In this document: positions 57,001 to 64,000 of the stretch, one piece after another
Layout of the letters: the number at the start of each line of letters is the position of its first letter
Position numbering within the stretch: the first letter of the stretch is position 1
Source of the DNA: Roseobacter denitrificans OCh 114
GTDB lineage: Bacteria; Pseudomonadota; Alphaproteobacteria; Rhodobacterales; Rhodobacteraceae
Direction of reading: 5' to 3'
NCBI RefSeq assembly: GCF_000014045.1
Contig: NC_008209.1
Coordinates: forward strand, 3,557,001 to 3,621,000
Length of the DNA: 64,000 bases
Translations under genes and position numbers: made by a program
Notes under the pieces: model-generated
What the model was told of the DNA's origin: nothing
The model's input: the letters and a program-made list of their open reading frames with translations, nothing else
Database searches by the model: none

Positions 57001-58001
57001 TCGCCCTTTTCCGCGGGCATGGCCTCACCGCTCAGGTTTTCCGGTGGGTTTATCACATGCGTCTCAAGCACATTCACCTGTTGGTTGGGCGGGGCCTGCA
57101 ATGCCTTGTGCAGCATCTGCAACAGCGTCTTTTGCGCATCATCAATCATGCCCGCCGGATCCGGCATTTCCCAAACCGGCCCTTTGGCCCCGCTTGGAAA
57201 GGTCGGATACCACCCGAACGGGTTCAGGCCGCGCGAAAACCGCTGTTTCGCAGCCTCCATGGCGGACAACTCGGCGCCCACAAGACCCTGTTCCTTGCCA
57301 TGTGCCTGTCCGCCAAGGTCAGCGAATTTGTCCGGGTCCACCGGCAGGCCGACGGTTTCGATCAACTCCCACCCTTCGATCTCATTGGCATGGGATACAG
57401 GTTCGCCGATGATGCTGACCTCCTGACCGTCCGCACCGCTGATCAGCAGCGCGGTGATATGCGGGGCGTAGAACTGATAGCGCCGCTGGCCATTTGCGGG
57501 GATGTTCAGGCTCTCAAAGCCGAGAATGTTTTCAAAGCCGACACCATTTGCGAGCGGCGCGATGTTGACCGTCAGGGGGGGGCCGTTGCTCTTGATCGTG
57601 ACGTTGACCGACATCATCGGCTCAAAGAACTGATGCACCGTGCCCAGCGGCGGCAAGTCCAGTTTTTGCGCCATTGCCGCAACCGGTTTGGACAACAGCG
57701 GAAAGGCGATCCGCCGCCAAACCTTGAACGGCTCGGAAGGCAGGCCAACAGATGGGTTGAGCTGCCAGCGCAGAAAGACCGAAAAGACGTGATTGCCAAA
57801 ATCATTGAGGTCGATGCCCTGCGTTTCGCGCCGGGCCGTTCCGCGCAAGGCGTCCGCCCCGGCGGCGGTATCCCCTGTGGGACCAAATGGCGCCGTCACA
57901 ACATCATTCTCATCAGCAAAGGGTCGCAAAACAGAGCTTGCCGTGATCATCGCGCCCTGACCGCGGAACCAATATGGGAAAAATGTCCGTTTCACCGCCA
58001 T
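54015..58001 (-). CDS. Giant protein of unknown function with fibronectin-III-like stretch
   Basis: A 1328-aa soluble protein with no signal peptide. The first ~500 residues are unrecognised and include aromatic segments such as MAVKRTFFPYWFRGQGAM and GLNPFGWYPTFPSGAKGPVWE. Around residue 750-770 (55690-55760) VEWQSVPGAEGYILYQST resembles a fibronectin-III strand pair. The C-terminal half is Pro-rich and beta-rich. The gene begins three bases after the upstream giant's stop and ends five bases before the next ATG, so all three are one transcript and probably form one structure. Confidence 0.7.
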   Translation of the reverse strand: MAVKRTFFPYWFRGQGAMITASSVLRPFADENDVVTAPFGPTGDTAAGADALRGTARRETQGIDLNDFGNHVFSVFLRWQLNPSVGLPSEPFKVWRRIAFPLLSKPVAAMAQKLDLPPLGTVHQFFEPMMSVNVTIKSNGPPLTVNIAPLANGVGFENILGFESLNIPANGQRRYQFYAPHITALLISGADGQEVSIIGEPVSHANEIEGWELIETVGLPVDPDKFADLGGQAHGKEQGLVGAELSAMEAAKQRFSRGLNPFGWYPTFPSGAKGPVWEMPDPAGMIDDAQKTLLQMLHKALQAPPNQQVNVLETHVINPPENLSGEAMPAEKGEANVSPIKLLQMAVGTDPMQSVLMGFGTGFPYVNLDPIVFGDRSFLGSSDMADYDYMITGLWANDLNGKGEPRELAAIIPRPRRVMRPLTAADMRVHFLSHQRPAVPDGPWIATSRASWERLPLDNLNPVSSFAFSRAESGTTDPATPLMERRPSGKGHMPIGNNENRKDPEYPRQSASDTGFLIPNAAGAVSAEYGIATQNLFGIWSPWATRAFSSTQPPPDPVNIVSAELRPIDTGSGTVCPADLVVEFVVDWRVRSVARIDFRGRLFAAPTRHSEPPGGLPGAGLQKSIGGAVQNVHITFSGDTGALVDPGVPGLDGVASVVNLDAQGSVEVATPGFATQGHARRYRVTIPAFSLDYAATPHVGLALQARLREAVAPGRAGGYGPRSKLTYASDPRARPTQVIDIVRLASLPDAKGECHAIVEWQSVPGAEGYILYQSTETRMLASRNLPEALSGVSLSDRLATLKGAFANKPDRRDFNRVNKKLLTGTNLDVALPRGSQAIHLFVVLPVSSGGIEGPWPSGPDADKALIPFVAPRIATPAPPTIEALPVEGPGGFAARIRVETRPASGARPGRIDLYRTRVADAARRLDSMGPPLASLTGSTPDWVAGSDTNGSETWITDVTGTDAPAGSWKPQWYRAIAWGLDDPQRGVRKGRGRPSPAVSVVIPPAGPPPMTPPVLIWPGGGNLGDILVSFTSTAPVDATELGSHTISVDVRFEGQEQPHFLTVPAEPADDPRTPGQKLPGATPLELVSETPETTQTGFWREPDGQARNYRLFIRRPAAMPGGSITLRLTDPLGRVTEHMARFAQGSIIPPPSLSDVDSFSIAGRGTVYSVTTNAPITGPLEYRVRITIRPLSQKGGVFGPDRLRALRGRTEEIGRFGRRSGSERDISEGRIIRRFEPRPGPIIDLGSNRPKSQFITDGKNLVYEAALDDVPVGGVPASTAKKSPLFSASRQSIGGRTGITVFARADLRAITFEIIMPDGRRVSSSDRE

Positions 58002-58004
58002 CCC

Positions 58005-61000
58005 CTACTCTTCTTCCCAGGGCGCGCGGGCCAGGTCCGTTGCAATGATCTCGATCTCGACGTTCCCCGAAAACCCTTCATCAAGATAGGGTTCGTCAAA
58101 GGCCTTGCGGATCATATCCATGCGCAGGCTCTTGCCACGCGACCCGGCCTTGAGCGTGACAAGCGCGCGCTGTGCCCCCGGCGCAAACAATATCTTGTCC
58201 ACGATGTCATCCGATGCCGCATTTTCGGCGATGGATAACCACGGCGCAGGTTCAAGACGCCAGCGGGTGGCCGCAATGCCGTCGGGGTCCTCTTCGGTGA
58301 CTTCCTGCGGGATCGGACGCATCCGGTGCATCGGCTCGCTGGCATCCAGCAGCAAGGCGGCTGGCTGCGGATCGGCGGCCGGGTTCGCCTGCTCCCAAAA
58401 GACGATGACACGGGCCGCACCGGGCACGTCCATCGGTTCGAGACCCGCACCGATCAGTTCCTCATCCAGTTCCGGCCCCATGGTGCTCAGAAGTTCCTGA
58501 CCGGCGAGGATGCTGTCCAGCCTGCGCCCGGCAAAACGCGGATCATTCCCGATCGCCTGCAACGCGCCGCTTTGCACAAAGCGATGCTCGTAAAGGGTGG
58601 CCTGAAAATCACTGGCAAAGTCTTCCATCTGGCCGAACTGACCGGTGGAGAAGTTCAACCGGTAGACCCGATCACCGACCGTTTCGGCATCCGCGCCGAT
58701 GTCGACCGCCTCGATATCAATGACATAGTCGGTATAGGGATCAAGCGGGATCGGCAGGGTCAGCATCGAATGACGCACCCGGTTTTCGTCAATGGGCACA
58801 CAAGGACCGCTCTCGCCAAGCACGTCTTCGACCACCGCTTCAAACGGGGAAAGCACATGGGCTTTGACGTATTCCAGCGTGCCTGCATCAATAGGAACGG
58901 GATGCGGCGCGCCCGGTTCATCGACCTGCCGGAACGACGCGGCCTTGAGCCTGACGCGCAACTCCTTGCCATAGGCTGCAAAGAGCTGATCGACCGAATT
59001 CGTCGCAAAGACAAAGCGCGGCGCATCAAGGCCGAAGACATGTGCCTCCCCCTCCGTTGGCAAGGTGCACAGGATCCACGGATCAAGGCGCTTCGGGGCC
59101 GCGCGGTCTGTTTTGAACCAGAAGGTTGCTTCCTGATCCGCACCGTCGCTCTCATCGCCTTCTTCATCAAGGATGCGCACATCGGCGCGACATGTGACAC
59201 GGTAAAGCGCGTCCGGGAACAGCAATGCAACATCCGCGCTCGCGCCGCTGACCAGGTCTTCGATCACCTGACGGTCTTTTTCGATCTCCGTGTTGTCGTA
59301 GGCCTCGCGTCGTGCTTCGCTGAGGCGGGTCAGTTCAATCGCGCCCACATAATAGGGCCGTCCCTCTTGCTCAAAACGCTGCGCCTGTTTTTCGTCAAGA
59401 TAAAGCACACCGATCCTGAAGCGTTCCGTGCCCTCGGGCGGCGAAAGCTCCACACAAACGGGCTGGCGCGGGCTGAGGCGCATCTGTCCATAAAGCACCG
59501 TGTGATAGAGATCCTCAAACCACGGACCATTCATATCCATCCAGTTCGCAGGCAGGCTGGTGACAGTCAGCAAATCCGACACCCGCACCGGGCGCATCCC
59601 CAGAATATCCCCATCCGCATCAAGGAAGTGGATCATCAGACCCCGCCCGGTGCCTTGCTGATCATCATTCAGAAGACCACGATTGACCCACATCAGCACA
59701 TGACCCGACAGGATGGCGCCGCTGTCCACTTCGATCACGTCGGACAGGGGGCCGTGTTTGAGGCCAAGGGCCGCAAGCTGATCTGCGATCTCGTCCGAAC
59801 GGCTGCGATCTCCGAAAACGACCGGCGCGCCCGTGTCCCAAAGCGGCGAGGCCAGCACGCGGCCCGGACACTTGGGTTCATCGACCTGTCCACCCCCCGG
59901 CACCGTTGTGCCATGCGGGCCCGCAGCACTCGCCCCAGCCAGCACGCCCAGCAGGGCGCTGCGCTGGATTTCAACGCCACGCGTGACCCGGCGGATGGCT
60001 TCGCCAAGCTCCAGATGCTCCGCCGAAAGCTCATCGACCGGGCTGATCGTACCAAAAGATCCGGCGATCGCGCGGTTGACCTTTTCGCGCTCCGCCGTGC
60101 GTTTCAGCTTGGTGTTCAACGTTGCCTTGGCCGTCATCTTGTCACCAAGACTCTTGTTCAACGTACCTGCCCCCAAGGACATGTTCCGCGTCAGCGTCCG
60201 CATCTTCAACGCGGAGATGCCGGTTTCATCTATCTTGTTGAGCGTGCCCGTCAGATCGCGCCCTGAGGTGACAATCGCACCCGTCAGATCACCGCCCCTG
60301 ATGCCTGTCGTCAGGCGGCCAGTTTCAAAGCCGCCGCGATTTAGGTTTCCGTCGCGGTCCTCGGGCGCGCAATCAACCAAGCCCCCTTCGACGACCGCGG
60401 GGACGATGCCGCGCATCTGATCGAGCGCGAAATCACCCGAACGCCATGTTTCATGCACATGCAGTTCAACGTCCGGATCACGCGAGCGCTTGGCATCAAC
60501 AGGATCGGGCCATGCGGTGCCTTTAAGATCCCAACCTGTGGCCGAGGGGCCGAGACGTTCGTCCGAAAAGGTCCACAGAACCGGAGCCGCAGGGGCTGCG
60601 GGCTCACATACCTTGCCCCATCTTTCGCGGATCGTTTCCTCAAGAATTTCCGTGCGTTCCAGCGCTTTGGGTGCCGGGTTCGGCACCCAGTTCAGCAAGG
60701 ACAGATGCGTGGTCAGGTTTTCACCATCGGGCGGTTCAAGCGTCCACCATGTTGACGGCGTATTTCCGGCCATGACCGCATCGGTCTCCCCGACCCGTTC
60801 CAGCGTGACCTCGGTCATTGTAAAGCGGTAGGCGAAATCACCCCGCGCGATAAAACCACCCGCGGGGGCGCCGGTGTTGCCACCCGGCGTTTCACCCAGC
60901 GGAGTGATGCCCCCGTCCAATGCGGGCATCGCAAGGCTGATCACCGGGATCGCATCAATCGGCACGACGGGGATGTCCGCATCCGCAGGGGCGCTGGTGC

Positions 61001-64000
61001 CGCGCGGCATGTCTCCGATTTTGCTGTCGATGCCACGATCCACCCCGGTGCCTTCGGCAAGTGCGGGCGTGCGGCTGACCAAGACGGCCCCCGCATAAAG
61101 ATCGGGGGGCGGGGGCAGTATCTTGGAGTCTTCGCCGATGTGGAAATCGACGCAGCCCTTGATGGAAAAGAAGAAGAGGTCCAGCTCACCGCAAACCTCA
61201 CCATCAATGCGGCTGACCTGCGTGCCATCCGCCCGCTCCCCGACCTGCGCAGACAGAGCCGCAGAGGCCGACAGGCTGATGATGAACAGCTTCAACTCGC
61301 CCCGGATATAGAGTAGCCCGCCCACGTAAAATGGCTGGAACCCGATGATCGCGTTAAAGCCCGCCGTCACCTTGAGGTAGAGGTTGATCGAGGTGTTCCC
61401 CCAGATGATCGACACCTCAAGCCCGGCGGCGATCCCAAAGCCATTGACCTGGCTGAGCGCGGGCAGATTGTTGCCCGGCGGCTGATAGCTGGGGATACCA
61501 TGCCCGGAGAACATCACATAACCGGAGCCGTCAAAGGCCCCGAGGATGGACGCACGGATCGGACCCGGCAACGGGTTGTCCTGCAAGTCCTTGCCCGCAA
61601 AACTGCCGAGATACACGTGCCAGAATTTGCCATCCCTGAGGTTGAAGAACGCCTCAATCGGGATTTTGATTTCCACCAGCGGGTCGATGGTGAAGTCAAT
61701 GGAAATGCCGATGGTCAGCGTCCCGCGCCCGAAATCCAGATCAATGACACAGAGGAACGTGCCTTCGGCGGTCTTGTCCTTGAGCGCTGGCAGCACCGCC
61801 AGCAGATTGGCCTTGACCACCAGCAGGACACGCGGCCCGGGCAATTCCAGCAGGAACATGCCCTTGACGTTAAAGATGATCGGACTGCCCATCGTGCCCA
61901 GCGTGATCCCCACCCCAAAGGCCCAACTGTCGAGGTTGGTTTTCCAGGCCCGTAAATTCGTAGGATCCCCATTGGCGCGGTTTTTCAGCCATTCCAGCGC
62001 CGGGGTGAGCGAGGTGATCCCGTCTTCGTCACGCGCGTAATGCATCGCAAAAAGACCGACAAAACCGTAAATGCCAAAGCCCGATTGCGCCAGCGGGATG
62101 GCGACAGGCAGTTCGACCTCAAGCGCGATGGCCACACCTGTTGCCGGGCCGCCCGCAGATTCCGGGATCTGCGCAATCGCGATTTGCGCCGCAATCCGCA
62201 TCTTGACGGGGATCAGGCGGACATCAATGCCGCCCTTGATCTCGGTGCCGGCATCCCCGTTGTTGAACTCCAGATAGCCCGATCCCTCCAGCACACCCGG
62301 CACTTTCAACCCCGCGCCAAAGGCGGTCAGTTCCGGCGGTCCCAGCGGATCAATCGGCATGCGCACCCGCGCGCGATCCACCGACACCACGCCCAGATCA
62401 ATGGCAAAGCCGAGGTCAATTTCAAAATTCAGCGGGTTTGTCCGTGCAATCCGCGCGCCCAGCACCTGTAAAATCTGCCCCAGAGGGTCAGCCACGCGGA
62501 TGGCGCCGGGGCCGGACACATCAATGGAATAGCCTTTGGAACTGTCGAAAACGGGTCTCAGGTCGAACTGACCGCCCCCGCCGGGCGGCACACCAAAGCT
62601 CAGCCCAATGGCTTTGTAGCGCACGGCGAGCGGTGTATCGCGCGGGATTTCCAGCAGCGGGTCGCCATCGCCAAACGCGATATTGACGGATACGGCCGTC
62701 TCCACATCGAACAGGAAACTCATCAGCCAGCGATCCCCCTGCCGCCGGAACGCGCCTTCCCCGCCGAACAGGATCACCCGTTCGATGTTGAAAAACCCCG
62801 CCTGTGCCAGCCCCGTTGCAACACCCACCGCGGCAGCCGACGCCACAAGAGGTGCGATGCTGCCATCCGAGCCCTGCGCTGGCGTGCTCTCCGCCAGCAA
62901 GGGCGTGAAAATCGTGGTCATGCCCAGCAGATCGCGCCCGAAGTTCTTGGGCTTCAGGGTTTGCCCCGGCAGTTGCCCGGTCATCAAAAGCCCGTCTTTA
63001 TCCGCCGGGTCCGCGCCGATATAAAGCTTGACCTCATCGGTCTGGCTTGCCGGGTCGGTCTGGTAGAGAAACAGGAAATCGGTAATACCGTCCGCCGGAT
63101 TATTTCCAATCCCGCGAATATCATCCGGCAGTTCGGTCGCCCCGCCGTTTTGCAGCGTGCTTTCCAGACCGGTCTGGAAATCAATCTTGCCCGAAAGCTC
63201 AAGTGCGACGAACTGGTTGCGGATTATGCGCACTTTCAGACGCGCCGAATGGAACCAATCCGGGGTGGCGGGATCATTGGGCGGTGTATCGGGCACCACG
63301 GGGGGCGGCAATGGCTCGGGCGCTGCCGGCCTGCGCACGGTGCCGGTGATGACCTCACCCGGCAGGTTGACCGAAAAGCCGCTGATAGTCGCTTTCCAGT
63401 ATTGCGATCTATTGGTCGGACCTTGGGTTTTCCAGACGCTGTCGCGCCAACTGGCGGTGAAGGTCTCGCCCGAGGGTGCGTTGGCGCCGGTGAAACTGGG
63501 TGGAAAACGATCCTCGATCAAGGCGCGCATCCCTTCTGCACGCCGTTGGCTCAGCTTCCAGTTATACTGCGCCTTGGAATCGTCCCCGTCCCAACTGGCC
63601 GTGCCGGTGATGGTGACATCCTTGGGATTGATGCGCGACAGAATATCCGCGTAGGCGACATCAAAGGCCCGCGCCCCCGGTTGCCAATCTGATGTTTTGC
63701 TCGCGGTCAGTGCTTCCTTGTCACGGATATGCCCCGGCACGCGCGCATAATCGGTGTAATCCACCTTGGGTGGCGTATCAAAACGGAAAAACCCGACGAG
63801 CGATGTCACCGCATCGTCCGGCGTGCGCGCCTCGATCGCGCGGGACTGACCGCCCGTCACTTCGATATCCACCGTCACGCCGACCGTGGGCGGGCCGCCG
63901 TCAATGCGCCACTCGGTTGCGGGTGGCACGCTGAACCCCGCCAGACTGACCCTGACGCCGCCCGTCTCGCGGTTGTCGCTGAGCAAGGCCAGCGGCGGTG
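58005..64000 (-). CDS. Giant protein (>1993 aa), 5' end outside window; OmpA-like and DUF6603-like regions
   Basis: The reading frame is open to the window edge, so the N-terminus is missing. Near the visible start (about 63800-63500) FFRFDTP, VTITGTASWDGDD and LSQRRAEGMRALIED follow the OmpA C-terminal (peptidoglycan-binding) order, though HTD is replaced by TAS. A long middle region (about 62300-61100) of amphipathic beta strands, with FGIYGFVGLFAMHY, FLLELPGPRVLLVVKANLL and FYVGGLLYIRGELKLF, resembles the DUF6603 type as I recall it. The C-terminal third is beta-rich with many Pro/Asp. No membrane helices are certain. Function unknown. Confidence 0.7.
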   Translation of the reverse strand, partial: PPLALLSDNRETGGVRVSLAGFSVPPATEWRIDGGPPTVGVTVDIEVTGGQSRAIEARTPDDAVTSLVGFFRFDTPPKVDYTDYARVPGHIRDKEALTASKTSDWQPGARAFDVAYADILSRINPKDVTITGTASWDGDDSKAQYNWKLSQRRAEGMRALIEDRFPPSFTGANAPSGETFTASWRDSVWKTQGPTNRSQYWKATISGFSVNLPGEVITGTVRRPAAPEPLPPPVVPDTPPNDPATPDWFHSARLKVRIIRNQFVALELSGKIDFQTGLESTLQNGGATELPDDIRGIGNNPADGITDFLFLYQTDPASQTDEVKLYIGADPADKDGLLMTGQLPGQTLKPKNFGRDLLGMTTIFTPLLAESTPAQGSDGSIAPLVASAAAVGVATGLAQAGFFNIERVILFGGEGAFRRQGDRWLMSFLFDVETAVSVNIAFGDGDPLLEIPRDTPLAVRYKAIGLSFGVPPGGGGQFDLRPVFDSSKGYSIDVSGPGAIRVADPLGQILQVLGARIARTNPLNFEIDLGFAIDLGVVSVDRARVRMPIDPLGPPELTAFGAGLKVPGVLEGSGYLEFNNGDAGTEIKGGIDVRLIPVKMRIAAQIAIAQIPESAGGPATGVAIALEVELPVAIPLAQSGFGIYGFVGLFAMHYARDEDGITSLTPALEWLKNRANGDPTNLRAWKTNLDSWAFGVGITLGTMGSPIIFNVKGMFLLELPGPRVLLVVKANLLAVLPALKDKTAEGTFLCVIDLDFGRGTLTIGISIDFTIDPLVEIKIPIEAFFNLRDGKFWHVYLGSFAGKDLQDNPLPGPIRASILGAFDGSGYVMFSGHGIPSYQPPGNNLPALSQVNGFGIAAGLEVSIIWGNTSINLYLKVTAGFNAIIGFQPFYVGGLLYIRGELKLFIISLSASAALSAQVGERADGTQVSRIDGEVCGELDLFFFSIKGCVDFHIGEDSKILPPPPDLYAGAVLVSRTPALAEGTGVDRGIDSKIGDMPRGTSAPADADIPVVPIDAIPVISLAMPALDGGITPLGETPGGNTGAPAGGFIARGDFAYRFTMTEVTLERVGETDAVMAGNTPSTWWTLEPPDGENLTTHLSLLNWVPNPAPKALERTEILEETIRERWGKVCEPAAPAAPVLWTFSDERLGPSATGWDLKGTAWPDPVDAKRSRDPDVELHVHETWRSGDFALDQMRGIVPAVVEGGLVDCAPEDRDGNLNRGGFETGRLTTGIRGGDLTGAIVTSGRDLTGTLNKIDETGISALKMRTLTRNMSLGAGTLNKSLGDKMTAKATLNTKLKRTAEREKVNRAIAGSFGTISPVDELSAEHLELGEAIRRVTRGVEIQRSALLGVLAGASAAGPHGTTVPGGGQVDEPKCPGRVLASPLWDTGAPVVFGDRSRSDEIADQLAALGLKHGPLSDVIEVDSGAILSGHVLMWVNRGLLNDDQQGTGRGLMIHFLDADGDILGMRPVRVSDLLTVTSLPANWMDMNGPWFEDLYHTVLYGQMRLSPRQPVCVELSPPEGTERFRIGVLYLDEKQAQRFEQEGRPYYVGAIELTRLSEARREAYDNTEIEKDRQVIEDLVSGASADVALLFPDALYRVTCRADVRILDEEGDESDGADQEATFWFKTDRAAPKRLDPWILCTLPTEGEAHVFGLDAPRFVFATNSVDQLFAAYGKELRVRLKAASFRQVDEPGAPHPVPIDAGTLEYVKAHVLSPFEAVVEDVLGESGPCVPIDENRVRHSMLTLPIPLDPYTDYVIDIEAVDIGADAETVGDRVYRLNFSTGQFGQMEDFASDFQATLYEHRFVQSGALQAIGNDPRFAGRRLDSILAGQELLSTMGPELDEELIGAGLEPMDVPGAARVIVFWEQANPAADPQPAALLLDASEPMHRMRPIPQEVTEEDPDGIAATRWRLEPAPWLSIAENAASDDIVDKILFAPGAQRALVTLKAGSRGKSLRMDMIRKAFDEPYLDEGFSGNVEIEIIATDLARAPWEEE

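Noticed and set aside
58326-60266. A 646-codon + strand frame inside the largest giant gene
   Set aside because: Low-complexity His/Arg/Gln-rich composition typical of a reverse-frame shadow; no ribosome site or domain.
50914-64000. Prophage or contractile injection system
   Set aside because: No tail sheath, tube, baseplate, capsid, terminase or AAA+ gene is visible in the part of the cluster inside the window.

Overview
The window reads as chromosomal DNA of a GC-rich alphaproteobacterium, most likely a marine Rhodobacteraceae (Roseobacter-type) member. This rests on GC-rich codon use, an alphaproteobacterial-type heat-shock promoter before htpG, LacI-regulated MalK/UgpC-type sugar uptake genes, and the general gene content. 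It is an inference; there is no rRNA or other marker gene to confirm it. I see no tRNA, rRNA, CRISPR, intact insertion sequence or phage module.

Layout. (1) 1-10 kb, + strand: 3' part of an IlvD/Edd sugar-acid dehydratase, a DUF4389 membrane protein, an M20 peptidase, htpG behind an RpoH promoter, a small winged-helix-like protein, a CPA1 antiporter with a C-terminal cyclic-nucleotide-binding domain, and a PRMT7-like methyltransferase. (2) 10.5-13.1 kb, -: a PAS-GGDEF-EAL c-di-GMP enzyme. (3) 13.5-19.3 kb, +: fused dihydroxyacetone-type kinase, a 53-codon ORF, a Gfo/Idh/MocA dehydrogenase, xylB and xylA. (4) 19.4-25.7 kb: a SnoaL-FMO flavoprotein (-), a translationally coupled pair (polytopic membrane protein plus periplasmic-binding-like protein, -), and a small secreted SnoaL-like protein (+).

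(5) 25.9-37.1 kb: a compatible-solute block. Phosphatase and glucosyl-3-phosphoglycerate synthase (+) face a GH13 sugar phosphorylase, an SMP-30 lactonase, a b561-like membrane protein, a sugar ABC importer and a LacI/GntR-like repressor (all -). The genes fit making glucosylglycerate, importing it or a related sugar, and breaking it down by phosphorolysis. A near-palindromic operator of the TGTTACCGGTAACA type lies just upstream of the importer operon.

(6) 38-46 kb: a type I secretion-like locus. An 856-aa protein with a cadherin-like and two near-identical PA14 domains (-) diverges from two ABC exporter genes and an HlyD adaptor (+). Both ABC proteins keep Walker A but have lost the LSGGQ signature, the Walker B aspartate and the H-loop histidine. 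This stretch looks less GC-rich than its flanks. (7) 46-50.8 kb, +: an AarF/UbiB-type kinase, a secreted beta-propeller and a large MscS channel.

(8) 50.9-64 kb, -: a tightly packed run of three giant genes (>1993, 1328 and about 1031 aa), the first cut by the window edge. I recognise an OmpA-like fold, a DUF6603-like beta region, a fibronectin-III-like stretch and a phospholipase-D-like fold without catalytic residues, but no known system. This run and the type I locus are the best candidates for undescribed biology here.
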